22,074 nt of DNA from JACPNA01 sp964429715 (GCA_964429715.1 CAYSCV010000012.1:1-22074), one strand, 5' to 3'; positions 1 to 6,727 are shown, counted from the stretch's first letter. Numbers and translations: made by a program. The notes: a model not told the origin generated them from the letters alone.

Positions 1-12
1 GCGAGTTAGGAA
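1..12 (+). repeat. End of an upstream gene, repeated at 1521-1532
   Basis: The first 12 bases, GCGAGTTAGGAA, recur exactly at 1521-1532. In the second copy they are the last two codons and stop (Ala-Ser-stop) of an orphan reading frame, followed by GGAA minus its first G. Read in the same frame, bases 1-9 here are also Ala-Ser-stop, so an off-window gene probably ends at base 9. The repeat can extend only leftwards, outside the window, because the two copies diverge after base 12. What is seen is a 12-base identity in the same reading frame; the longer duplication is inference. Confidence 0.5.
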
Positions 13-27
13 TATTCATTAAAATCT

Positions 28-76
28 GTTTTTCTTAGGAAACATTTATATACCTTTTATGTTTCTTATAGGAAAC
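28..76 (+). promoter_or_regulatory. Promoter of the ATPase gene with two GTTTC/GAAAC dyads
   Basis: A TATA-like box TTTATATA lies at 45-52, centred about 28 bases before the ATG at 77, which predicts a leaderless transcript beginning at that ATG. It is flanked by two similar imperfect dyads: GTTTTTC at 28-34 with GGAAAC at 38-43, and GTTTC at 61-65 with GAAAC at 72-76. One covers the BRE position and the other the predicted transcription start, so a protein bound to both would block initiation. Operator function is inference. Confidence 0.5.
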
Positions 77-1357
77 ATGAAAGATGTATTCAAAAAAATA
101 ATCTCGGAATGGTATACTAAGAATTTACCTCTTTTAATCGAACGAAAGAATTATTCTTTTCAATCTAACGATATTGTTGCAATAATTGGGCCAAGAAGAG
201 TCGGAAAAACTTTTTTTATGTTTCAACAAATTGAGAAAATTCTGCGGAATCACCATAAAGAGGAAATTTTGTTTATAGATTTTGAAGATAATCGTTTTGT
301 TGGGCTTAAAACGGAAGAATTAGATGATTTATTTGTGGCTCAGAGGGAATTATCTGATAAGAAGTTGAGATTTTTATTTTTCGATGAAATACAAGAAGTA
401 AAATATTGGAGTCGGTTTTTACGCAGGTTACATAATGAGAATAAATATGTTATATTTATTAGTGGTTCTTCTTCCACACTTCTAAGTAAAGAGATTGCAA
501 CAGAGCTGCGAGGAAGATATAAATCTATTGTGCTGCTTCCTTTTTCTTTTGTCGAATTTTTGGCATTAAAACATTTTACTTATGCGCCAAGTGTGGAATT
601 TAGTGCAGAGAAAGGAAAATTGCTGCGTTATTTTGAAGAGTATTTGAATTATGGCGGGTATCCGGAAGTTGTTATGATGACAGATAGTGAAGAGCGAAAA
701 ATTAAAGTGAAGAGTTATTTTGAAACGGTTTTTTACAAAGATTTAGTAGAACGGCATAAAATTACGAATTATGAAGTGATGGGGTTATTAATGAATTACT
801 TGTTAAATAATTGTACTTTACTCTTTTCAGTGAGTAAATTTGAGATACTTCTTAAAGCCAGAGGATTGAGTGTTAGTAAAAAGACAATTTCGTTGTATCT
901 TAGATATTTAGAAGAAGCTTTTTTTATTTATACTATTGAAGAATTTTCTTATTCGGCTCGAAAGAGAATGATGAGACCAAAAAAAGTGTTTATTATTGAT
1001 AACATATTTATTACTTTGTTGTCTGAGCAGTTTTCTCCAGATAAAGGAAGATTGTTAGAAAATGTGGTGTTAGGCGAGTTAAAACGAAAAGAAAAAGAAG
1101 TATATTTTTTTAAAGGACAAAAAGAGTGTGATTTTGTGGTTAAATGCGGCAATAAAATAGAGCAAGTTATACAAGTATGTTATAATTTAAATGAGAAAAA
1201 TAGGGATAGAGAGTTACAAGGGTTGAGTGAGGCAATGGTTTTTTTCAAATTAAAGGAGGGGGTTATTTTAACGCAGGATCAAATGGAGGATGTGTTTATT
1301 GAAGGTAAAAAAGTGATGATTAGGCCAGTGTGGAAGTGGTTGTTAGGTCTCGTTTAA
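77..1357 (+). CDS. Archaeal AAA-type ATPase with DUF4143 and nuclease-like C-terminus
   Basis: This 426-residue protein is a member of the archaeal ATPase family often found in mobile or variable regions. Its Walker A motif is GPRRVGKT (residues 38-45), Walker B is LRFLFFDEIQ (97-106), a sensor-like SGSSS follows at 129-133, and an ELRGRY arginine motif sits near 143. The middle third matches the DUF4143 winged-helix region. The end contains E, CDFVV and QV elements typical of the PD-(D/E)xK-like fold seen in this family. An ATG at 59 is also in frame, but the TATA box at 45-52 puts the transcript start at 77, so I chose 77. Leu CTT codons are commoner than in neighbouring housekeeping genes, which fits horizontal transfer. 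The physiological role of these ATPases is unknown; DNA-related or defence functions are only suggested. Confidence 0.85.
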   Translation: MKDVFKKIISEWYTKNLPLLIERKNYSFQSNDIVAIIGPRRVGKTFFMFQQIEKILRNHHKEEILFIDFEDNRFVGLKTEELDDLFVAQRELSDKKLRFLFFDEIQEVKYWSRFLRRLHNENKYVIFISGSSSTLLSKEIATELRGRYKSIVLLPFSFVEFLALKHFTYAPSVEFSAEKGKLLRYFEEYLNYGGYPEVVMMTDSEERKIKVKSYFETVFYKDLVERHKITNYEVMGLLMNYLLNNCTLLFSVSKFEILLKARGLSVSKKTISLYLRYLEEAFFIYTIEEFSYSARKRMMRPKKVFIIDNIFITLLSEQFSPDKGRLLENVVLGELKRKEKEVYFFKGQKECDFVVKCGNKIEQVIQVCYNLNEKNRDRELQGLSEAMVFFKLKEGVILTQDQMEDVFIEGKKVMIRPVWKWLLGLV

Positions 1358-1529
1358 CTATGATGAGTTGAAAGATTGGATCAAGAAGGAACGAGATGCG
1401 GGAACAACTGATGCTGATATTGAATTAATCTTAGCGCAGAATACGGGATGGACGACAGATGAAGTTGCGAAGATTTTTGCGGAGATGGGGGCAGGACAGA
1501 AAGTGGAGATGCCGAAGACGGCGAGTTAG
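1353..1529 (+). pseudogene. Orphan C-terminal gene fragment
   Basis: An open frame overlaps the last bases of the ATPase gene and runs 58 codons to a TAG at 1527-1529, with no credible start codon or promoter of its own. Its translation contains LKDWIKKERDAGTTDADIE and, later, GWTTDEVAKIF. This is the short helical W-I-x3-R-x2-G...GW pattern commonly seen at the C-termini of archaeal (notably DPANN) secreted or membrane proteins. It therefore looks like the displaced 3' end of a larger gene. The final bases match bases 1-12 of the window in the same frame, so the complete gene probably lies just upstream, separated from this copy by the ATPase gene. The C-terminal motif identification is from memory of the family. 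Confidence 0.6.
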
Positions 1530-1542
1530 GAAGTGATTGCAT

Positions 1543-2160
1543 CTATAATTCTTTCTCAAAATATTTTTGTAACATTATGTGTTCAACTGTCTGTACTAAA
1601 GGAAGGTTTTGGGGATTTTCAATGAGCATAATTGTTGCAGAAGATGGCACTTGAGCAATAGTTTGTTCTAATGATTTAGGTTGGTGGCGAGAGGGCAGCC
1701 AATGGTTTTCTGTTTGGTGGAGTTCGAGGCTATAATACAAATTTTTTGTTGTTGGGATGAGGAAGAGAAGATGAGTTGAATGTTGAAATGTATTATCTTC
1801 TTTAAAAAAGCCGCGATAGGGTATCAGTTGTATATTTTGCAGGGCGTAGTGTTCCAATGCTTCGTAGCGGCGAGTGAGGAATTGAAGTTTTTTGATGTAG
1901 TTATCAGTAAGTGTTTGGAGGGTGGTGATTTGATGTGGTGGGAGAGTAAGGGTATGTTTATCTGTGCGTAGTTGGATAGGGTTGGTATTATTTTCGGGAA
2001 CAAGCAATAGGGTTGTATTCAATTCTTGAGTTTTAGTCAGCAACGTTTTCAAATCTGACTTATAGGGGTGAAGGTAGTTCTGTTTTAAAGCATGTGTGAA
2101 TTGTATTTTGAGTTGAAAGAGAAATTGTTCAAAGCTATCAAGTGGAGTTGAGGGAGTCAT
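1543..2160 (-). CDS. Hypothetical protein, 205 residues
   Basis: I do not recognise this protein. It is soluble-looking, without a signal peptide or membrane segment. It is rich in Thr, Gln, Leu, His and Pro, partly because the - strand here is C/A-rich. The N-terminal ~50 residues are helical (FEQFLFQLKIQFTHALKQ region), the middle ~75-110 could form a coiled segment, and the last ~100 residues alternate hydrophobic strands (LLFLIP, ATIMLIEN) suggestive of an alpha/beta fold. Its ATG overlaps the stop of the upstream OB-fold gene by four bases, so the two are almost certainly co-transcribed and translationally coupled. It converges on the fragment ending at 1529. A partner role with the membrane-anchored OB-fold protein is plausible but unproven. 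Confidence 0.75.
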   Translation of the reverse strand: MTPSTPLDSFEQFLFQLKIQFTHALKQNYLHPYKSDLKTLLTKTQELNTTLLLVPENNTNPIQLRTDKHTLTLPPHQITTLQTLTDNYIKKLQFLTRRYEALEHYALQNIQLIPYRGFFKEDNTFQHSTHLLFLIPTTKNLYYSLELHQTENHWLPSRHQPKSLEQTIAQVPSSATIMLIENPQNLPLVQTVEHIMLQKYFEKEL

Positions 2161-2510
2161 GAGGAAAGTAAGGTTATTTTGTCAGCGATGATTTCGGATT
2201 TGCCGTTATATTCTTCTACTGTTCCTTGCACTTGAATAGTGTTGCCTTGTTTGAGGTAGATGGATTCGGGATGGAAGATGATGACCTCTGTTGTTTCTTG
2301 GCGTTGGGCTTCTATGGTGAGAAATGTTCCTTTATTAGTATGTTCAAGAGAGGTGATGGTGCCTTGCAGGGTAATTTTTGAGGTAGGGGGGAGCTGGTTT
2401 ATTGATTGAGGAGTTATTTTGAGGTCAACGACTTCTGCATAGAGGTATAATATAGAAAGGCCAAGCAGAGTTATAATCAACGCAGCTTGTTTGAGGTGGG
2501 ATTCCTGCAT
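2157..2510 (-). CDS. Membrane-anchored OB-fold protein
   Basis: The 117-residue product has one hydrophobic segment at residues ~8-25 (QAALIITLLGLSILYLYA), then a small beta-rich domain with the spacing of a nucleic-acid-binding OB fold: a KITLQGTITSLEH strand pair, TFLTIEAQ, a TEVIIFHPE strand, GNTIQVQGTVEEYNGKSEIIADKI. This strand order resembles the tRNA_anti/OB-fold domains found attached to single membrane anchors in archaea. The ligand could be nucleic acid or another molecule; nothing in the sequence decides it, and the domain probably faces outward. The gene shares an AT-rich promoter box with the divergent gene at 2564 and overlaps the downstream 205-residue gene by four bases. Confidence 0.75.
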   Translation of the reverse strand: MQESHLKQAALIITLLGLSILYLYAEVVDLKITPQSINQLPPTSKITLQGTITSLEHTNKGTFLTIEAQRQETTEVIIFHPESIYLKQGNTIQVQGTVEEYNGKSEIIADKITLLSS

Positions 2511-2530
2511 TTAGGGGTTTGGGTGCTAAA

Positions 2531-2545
2531 AGTTTATATAGTTTG
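2531..2545. promoter_or_regulatory. Shared bidirectional TATA box
   Basis: The stretch TTTATATAG at 2533-2541 reads TATATAAA on the other strand. Its centre is about 28 bases before the + strand ATG at 2564 and about 26 bases before the - strand ATG at 2510. Both distances match leaderless archaeal promoters, so one box could position transcription in both directions. A second AT-rich element at 2551-2556 could serve the - strand instead, but is too far away (about 43 bases). Confidence 0.5.
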
Positions 2546-2563
2546 TTAATTTTATATCTCATA

Positions 2564-2743
2564 ATGGCAGATGAACGAATGAATCAAGTACGTGAGCGTT
2601 TAGTAGTAGTTGAGCGAAAGCTGCGGCCTTTAGAGTGGGATGCAACGCGAAACCAGATTAATGATTATAAAAAGAAAGAGTTGGAGAAGTTACGGCAGGA
2701 GCATATCACTTTGCAGGATGAGTTGAAAGGGATTGTATCATAA
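2564..2743 (+). CDS. Small coiled-coil protein
   Basis: The product is 59 highly charged residues (start MADERMNQVRERL) that read as one or two long amphipathic helices with heptad-like spacing of Val/Leu and Glu/Lys. There is no signal peptide, metal-binding site or enzymatic motif. An upstream in-frame start at 2519 would add 15 hydrophobic residues, but the TATA box at 2533-2540 lies inside that extension and predicts transcription starting at 2564, so the short form is chosen. It may be a small structural or nucleoprotein-associated factor; I do not recognise a named family. It stands alone between the divergent OB-fold gene and rps6e, which has its own promoter. Confidence 0.65.
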   Translation: MADERMNQVRERLVVVERKLRPLEWDATRNQINDYKKKELEKLRQEHITLQDELKGIVS

Positions 2744-2789
2744 GTTGATTTCTGACCGAATGATTTTTAAATAAAGTGTTTTTTACTAT

Positions 2790-2859
2790 TACTATATATA
2801 GCTGAGACCATCCAAAGGATGTGAATCGTTAGGTTCTTGAGTCTTGGGAGGAAAAAAAT
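2790..2859 (+). promoter_or_regulatory. rps6e promoter, inverted repeat and Shine-Dalgarno
   Basis: A TATA-like ACTATATATA at 2791-2800 predicts a transcript start near 2822 and a leader of about 38 bases, unlike the leaderless neighbours. A GGGAGG Shine-Dalgarno sequence at 2846-2851 precedes the ATG at 2860 by eight bases. CATCC (2809-2813) and GGATG (2817-2821) form a perfect 5-base inverted repeat with an AAA spacer at or just before the predicted start. It is therefore more likely a DNA site than an mRNA hairpin, or it may be fortuitous. Confidence 0.5.
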
Positions 2860-3261
2860 ATGACAGAATTTGCAGCGGTAATTGGGACAAAAGAAGGAAA
2901 GACGTTACAACAAAAGATAGTGAGTCCGGAAGCGGATATATTATTGAAGAAGCGAATTGGAGAAGCAGTTTTAGGTAATGAGATTGGGTTTCCTGGGTAT
3001 GAGTTTGTGATTACAGGTGGTTCGGACAAGAGTGGGTTTCCGATGCGAAAAGGTATCCAACAACCACGAAAGAGAGTACTTATTGGTAAGAGTGTTGGAT
3101 TCAATGGGTTTGATCGGAATGGAAAGAAGCAACCAGGTCTTGTGAAGCGACGAACGGTCTGTGGTGAGATGGTTACGAAGATTATTCATCAGATAAATCT
3201 GAAAGTGACCAAGAATGGTACAACGCCGTTTACGTTTCCTGAGAAAAAGAAGAAGGATTAA
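2860..3261 (+). CDS. rps6e: 30S ribosomal protein eS6
   Basis: This is the archaeal/eukaryotic small-subunit ribosomal protein eS6, 133 residues, the usual archaeal length, without the long C-terminal regulatory tail of eukaryotes. Recognisable family features are the GNEIGFPGYEFVITGGSDKSGFPMR region (about residues 40-65) and the basic KRVLIG and VKRRTVCGEMVTKIIHQIN segments. The C-terminus ends in a lysine cluster. In the 30S subunit eS6 sits near the foot of the body and binds 16S rRNA. It appears monocistronic here, with its own promoter and a clear Shine-Dalgarno sequence. In many archaea rps6e is next to infB or eIF2 gamma genes; those are absent here. The identification is secure. Confidence 0.97.
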   Translation: MTEFAAVIGTKEGKTLQQKIVSPEADILLKKRIGEAVLGNEIGFPGYEFVITGGSDKSGFPMRKGIQQPRKRVLIGKSVGFNGFDRNGKKQPGLVKRRTVCGEMVTKIIHQINLKVTKNGTTPFTFPEKKKKD

Positions 3262-3320
3262 GTCTCTTCTCAGTTGGTTAAATCGGTAGTTTTTTATAGT
3301 TGTTTTATTTTCTTTTTTTG

Positions 3321-3521
3321 ATGGATGTGGCAGAGTTAAAAGATCAGTTTGTGGATGGATTGAATGAGATTGGGGATAAAGTTACTACGTTCTTTGAGTT
3401 TGTGGGAAACAAGTTAGCACATTTTTCGGAGTTATCGGTTGGGGAGCAGATTGCGTATGGGTGTGTGCTCTTGGGGGTTGTGCTTGTGATTACAGGGATA
3501 ATTATGTTTTTTGTTGTGTGA
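3321..3521 (+). CDS. Small tail-anchored membrane protein
   Basis: The 66-residue product (start MDVAELKDQFVDGLNEIG) has an amphipathic N-terminal half and a single strongly hydrophobic segment at about residues 42-65 reaching the C-terminus (CVLLGVVLVITGIIMFFVV). That is the layout of a tail-anchored protein with its N-terminus in the cytoplasm. An in-frame ATG at 3300 would add seven residues, but a TATA-like TTTTTTATAG at 3290-3299 is centred about 26 bases before 3321, so the later start is preferred. No named family is recognised. The gene ends immediately before a hairpin/T-run terminator. Confidence 0.7.
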   Translation: MDVAELKDQFVDGLNEIGDKVTTFFEFVGNKLAHFSELSVGEQIAYGCVLLGVVLVITGIIMFFVV

Positions 3522-3549
3522 AGAGGAGTTTGCATAATCCCTCTTTTTT
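3522..3549 (+). terminator. Hairpin plus T-run; carries AGAGGAGTTTG repeat
   Basis: AGAGG (3522-3526) can pair with CCTCT (3540-3544), followed by six T residues (3544-3549), directly after the stop of the tail-anchored gene. The hairpin's left arm and loop, AGAGGAGTTTGCATAAT (3522-3538), recur with one substitution at 6892-6908 and 6972-6988. Confidence 0.5.
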
Positions 3550-3598
3550 GTCAAAGTTATCTGAATAACTGATTAAATCTTTTAAGCAACTAACTTCA

Positions 3599-4099
3599 TT
3601 ATTTCAATATCTTTTTCTCACCAGAGTACAATCCCATTTTGATCATTTGGGTATATTGTTCTTGGGTTAAAGTAAGGAAGGTGATTTCGAAGCCTTTGTC
3701 TTTGATGGTTTTACAGGCTTGGTCGATTTTGTCTTTGGTAGGGAGGTCGATGCCTTCGCCAATCAACAGAAGGTTAGCTTTGTCTTTCTTGCGTGTGCCG
3801 TGAAGGATGATGTTTTGGATATTGGTGAGTTCTTGGGTGGAGGTTAGGAATTCTTTAATGCCATCGATTTCTTCATTGAAGAGGTCTTTTAAGAATTCGA
3901 CTTTTTCGTTGGCAAGGGGAGAGTAGACTTTAGAGGTTTTCCATTCCCTTTTTTGTAAGATGTCTAGAGTGACGAGTTCTTGGAGGATGCGGAAGGCGGA
4001 GGTGATGGGGACGTTACTTTTCTCAGCGATCTCTTTTAGGTAGAGTTCGTCCGGAGAGTTGAGGATGATGCGCAAAATGGCGGCTTTTTTTTCATCCAT
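3599..4099 (-). CDS. Winged-helix regulator with degenerate nucleotidyltransferase-like domain
   Basis: The first ~65 residues form an ArsR/MarR-type winged helix: AAILRIILNSPDELYLKEIA, then recognition-helix-like VPITSAFRILQELVTLDIL and a wing KREWKTSKVYSPL. After a helical linker, residues 94-150 (IQNIILHGTRKKDKANLLLIG) have the strand-loop-strand layout of MNT-like nucleotidyltransferases, but the usual Gly-Ser and Asp-x-Asp are replaced by HGT and NLL. It is therefore probably a ligand or protein sensor rather than an enzyme. The ATG at 4099 is chosen over a TTG at 4102. No clear TATA box lies at the expected position. The gene faces away from the nitroreductase gene, and the 4100-4437 gap holds repeated TTTCCAAAAA sites that could be its operators. 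Two-domain reading: moderate confidence; target and ligand unknown. Confidence 0.75.
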   Translation of the reverse strand: MDEKKAAILRIILNSPDELYLKEIAEKSNVPITSAFRILQELVTLDILQKREWKTSKVYSPLANEKVEFLKDLFNEEIDGIKEFLTSTQELTNIQNIILHGTRKKDKANLLLIGEGIDLPTKDKIDQACKTIKDKGFEITFLTLTQEQYTQMIKMGLYSGEKKILK

Positions 4100-4222
4100 C
4101 AAGGATGCGATTACGGCTTTTTTGGTAATGTAGATACACCTCTTTTAGTTGTTGAGAGTTAGGATTTTTCAGTTATTTATCAATATTTCGTTTTTGAAAC
4201 TTAATTTAGGATTTGGAATCTG

Positions 4223-4277
4223 TTTCCAAAAATGAAATCTTCTTCCAAAAATGAAATTCTGCTTTATTTTTTGGAAA
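4223..4277. promoter_or_regulatory. Cluster of TTTCCAAAAA sites
   Basis: TTCCAAAAATGAAAT occurs twice as an exact direct repeat, at 4224-4238 and 4243-4257 (19 bases apart). The core TTTCCAAAAA (4223-4232) also appears inverted as TTTTTGGAAA at 4268-4277. The cluster sits in the divergent region between the winged-helix gene (starts 4099) and the nitroreductase gene (starts 4438), well upstream of both. The rest of 4100-4437 is nearly pure A/T with no gene visible. A regulator-binding array is likely but unproven. Confidence 0.45.
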
Positions 4278-4437
4278 GAATTATTATTTTTGATGCGCAA
4301 AAGTAAAAGTAGGATTTATTTTATAATTATTTTTTTTAAGTTAAATTTATATTATTCTAATAATTAATTATTTTTAATATTTATAATTTTAAAAATCAGT
4401 AAAATATATATACTTTGAACTTATTCTTTTTACTACT

Positions 4438-5130
4438 ATGGGTGATATTTTAGAGCTGATTCAGTCGAGAAGGACGGTGAAATCGTTTGAACCAAAGTTT
4501 GTTTCTTGGGAGCTTATTTCGAAGGTTTTAGATGCAGGAAGGCATGCGCCTAGTTGTGGGAATATTCAGAATTGGAAGTTTATTGTAATTTTAAGCCCGG
4601 ATATTAAGCAGCAAATTGCGGAAGCGGCGTATGATCAGTATGAAATTGCGATGGCGGGAGCGTTGATTGTTGTCGTCGCGGAATTGGATAAAGGGGAGCG
4701 ATATTATGGAGTTCGTGGGGAGCGGTTATATTCGATTCAAAATTGTGCGGCGGCGGCGCAAAATATGCTGCTTGAAGCGCATTCGTTAGGGTTAGGGTCA
4801 TGCTGGATTGGAGCGTTTGATGAGGATCGGTTGTCGTCTATAATTGCGGTGCCGGAGAATGTGCGGCCACAAATGATTGTGGCAATTGGATATGCAAAGG
4901 ATGTGCCGGAAAAACCAGCTAAATATCCGCTGGAAACGGTGGTTTATTTTCATCGCTGGCGGAGTAAATTTAGGGATGTTTCGAAGTATTGCAATGATTA
5001 TGCGGTGTTAATTGCGCGAAAAACGGATGCGATGAAACATGCGGTCAAAGGGGCAGGGCAGTTTGTCGTCGATAAAGCGCAAGAAGCAGCAGATGTGGCG
5101 AAAGCGAAATTACGTGAAAAAAAAGAGTAA
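4438..5130 (+). CDS. Nitroreductase-family flavoprotein with C-terminal helical extension
   Basis: This is an FMN-dependent oxidoreductase of the nitroreductase superfamily, 230 residues. Family features are the N-terminal SRRTVKSF (residues 10-17, FMN phosphate contacts), APSCGNIQNWKFIV (37-50), the central helix with QNCAAAAQNMLLEAHSLGLGSCWIGAF (101-127), and VAIGYAKDVPEKP (148-160). Substrate cannot be told from sequence; members reduce nitro compounds, flavins or quinones with NAD(P)H, and some act in dehalogenation or cofactor synthesis. After residue ~172 there is an extra ~58-residue tail rich in Ala, Lys and Glu (KGAGQFVVDKAQEAADVAKAK) predicted as amphipathic helix, which is not part of the core fold. 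A TATA-like AAAATATATA at 4401-4410 lies ~30 bases before the ATG, so the transcript is probably leaderless. Confidence 0.88.
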   Translation: MGDILELIQSRRTVKSFEPKFVSWELISKVLDAGRHAPSCGNIQNWKFIVILSPDIKQQIAEAAYDQYEIAMAGALIVVVAELDKGERYYGVRGERLYSIQNCAAAAQNMLLEAHSLGLGSCWIGAFDEDRLSSIIAVPENVRPQMIVAIGYAKDVPEKPAKYPLETVVYFHRWRSKFRDVSKYCNDYAVLIARKTDAMKHAVKGAGQFVVDKAQEAADVAKAKLREKKE

Positions 5131-5628
5131 TTTTGATTGTGTTTTGAAGTATTTTAAATGATTTTCATGAAAAATTGAATATTTTTTTGTTATTTTTAAG
5201 AATTTTTTGTGAGGGATTATTTTTTTTATTAGAATTTCAAATTTATTTTTTATAGTTTCTACGTCTATTTATTGGATAAACATTATATATTATATTTTAT
5301 AGAATAGAAATATTTATATATAAGAATACTATTAGTTAAAATTGGTTTGGTGGTTATCGTCGTAAATTGGTTGGTTCTTAGTTTGTACGATTTGGTTTTC
5401 GCACAACTTGATTTGGTTACTTAATTGGTTTTGGTTGGTTTGATTCTAAAAGAAGAAATGTTCCGCTAGTATATATTTATTTCCTTTTTGGAATGTGTAT
5501 ATTAGAATACAATAATTGTTGGGGGACATACTCATATCCAATTAAAATTGGTTGGGTGTTGGGGGTTAGTCAGATTGAGTCTTGAAGACTTAGTTGATTG
5601 ACAAAGTAAAAACTGAGGTGGTGTAAAA
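5131..5628 (+). promoter_or_regulatory. Long ftsZ upstream region with TTGGTT array
   Basis: This 498-base stretch has no convincing gene. Bases 5131-5340 are plain A/T-rich DNA with a TATA-like TATTTATATA at 5311-5320. Then TTGGTT occurs eight times between 5342 and 5440 (starts at 5342, 5367, 5371, 5392, 5413, 5425, 5431, 5435) and once more at 5548. Further TATA-like boxes lie at about 5470-5480 and 5496-5503. An odd palindrome AGTCTTGAAGACT is at 5578-5590. A Shine-Dalgarno GAGGTGGT at 5615-5622 precedes the ATG at 5629. Depending on the promoter used, the ftsZ mRNA leader is about 100 to 285 bases, in contrast to the leaderless neighbours. Confidence 0.55.
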
Positions 5629-6699
5629 ATGGAATTTATTATAGAGCGGGCGATGGATAGAGCATCGCAAAGTGGAATGGAGTTTGAACCGGTGAGTCAA
5701 GCAAATATTAAAGTCATCGGTGTTGGTGGAGCAGGCAACAATATGGTTGGCTGGCTATACAAGAAAGGGATCAAAGGCGCAGAAATTATTGCGACAAACA
5801 CTGATTACCAGCATTTGAATATTACGGGAGCAGATCGCAAGTTCTTAATTGGTAAAGATTGTACGCGAGGATTAGGTTGTGGCGGTTTCCCAAATAAAGG
5901 AGCGGAAGCAGCACAGGAGTCTTTAATCAACATCAAAGATGCATTAAAAGGAGCAGATATGGTTTTTGTGTGCGCAGGTATGGGAGGAGGTACAGGAACA
6001 GGAGCAGCTCCAGTTGTGGCACAAGTAGCTAAAGATGCAGGTGCGATTGTGATTGGAACGGTTACAATGCCTTTCAATATTGAGCGAGCACGATGTGACA
6101 AAGCAGAATTTGGTTTACAACAGTTACGGCAAGTGTCTGACACAGTTATTGTAATTGATAACAACAGACTTGTTCAGATTGCAGGTAACTTACCAATTCA
6201 ACAAGCTTTTGCGGTTGCGAACGAATTGATTTCAACAATGATTAAAGGGATTGTAGAAACGATTGCAGTGCCCTCATTAGTTAACTTAGATTATGCTGAC
6301 GTTAAGGCAATCATGAGTAATGGTGGAGTTGCAGCGATTGGTGTCGGTTCGTCTGATACCAATAATCGGGTTGAGGAAGCAGTCAAAGGTGCGTTGAGTA
6401 ATCCTTTACTTGATATCAACTATGAAGGGGCTACGGGAGCATTGATTCATGTTACCGGGGGACCAGATATGACTTTAGATGAAGTAAGTCGAATCGGTGA
6501 ACTTGTAACTGAGAGCTTGGATGATGATGCAAATGTTATCTGGGGTGCGCGTGTTGATGACAATATGAAAGGTAAACTTACAGTGATGACCATTATCACT
6601 GGTGTGAATTCACCATGGATTTTGGGAAAAATCGATCACAAGAAGTCGGAACAGAGAGCAAGAAGCTTGAGTCGAGAATTAGGGATCGAGTTAGTATAA
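5629..6699 (+). CDS. ftsZ: Cell division GTPase FtsZ
   Basis: FtsZ is the tubulin-like GTPase that polymerises at mid-cell to organise division. The 356-residue product contains KVIGVGGAGNNMV (28-40), NTDYQHL (57-63), the tubulin signature GGGTGTG (119-125), MPFNIERAR (147-155), IDNNRL (176-181) and the synergy-loop segment NLDYADVKAIMSNGG (219-233) whose acidic residues complete the GTPase site of the next subunit. The C-terminus is short (ending ELGIELV), as in archaeal FtsZs. Codon use is more balanced than in neighbouring genes, which fits high expression. The gene has a good Shine-Dalgarno sequence and a long upstream region, and is followed by a terminator hairpin. Whether it is the FtsZ1 or FtsZ2 paralogue cannot be settled here. 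Confidence 0.97.
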   Translation: MEFIIERAMDRASQSGMEFEPVSQANIKVIGVGGAGNNMVGWLYKKGIKGAEIIATNTDYQHLNITGADRKFLIGKDCTRGLGCGGFPNKGAEAAQESLINIKDALKGADMVFVCAGMGGGTGTGAAPVVAQVAKDAGAIVIGTVTMPFNIERARCDKAEFGLQQLRQVSDTVIVIDNNRLVQIAGNLPIQQAFAVANELISTMIKGIVETIAVPSLVNLDYADVKAIMSNGGVAAIGVGSSDTNNRVEEAVKGALSNPLLDINYEGATGALIHVTGGPDMTLDEVSRIGELVTESLDDDANVIWGARVDDNMKGKLTVMTIITGVNSPWILGKIDHKKSEQRARSLSRELGIELV

Positions 6700-6727
6700 G
6701 TGAGTTTGGTATAAAAAAGTGAGTGGG

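Noticed and set aside
2519..3320. Longer starts at 2519 and 3300 for the small + strand genes
   Set aside because: The predicted TATA boxes lie within or too close to these extensions; transcripts should begin at the downstream ATGs.
3599..4099. MNT-type antitoxin of a MNT-HEPN pair
   Set aside because: The catalytic residues are missing, it is fused to a winged helix, and no HEPN gene is adjacent.
5350..5424. Short hydrophobic open frame (GTG start, 24 codons) in the ftsZ upstream region
   Set aside because: It arises from the TTGGTT repeats, lacks ATG and Shine-Dalgarno, and its composition is what G/T-rich DNA would give by chance.
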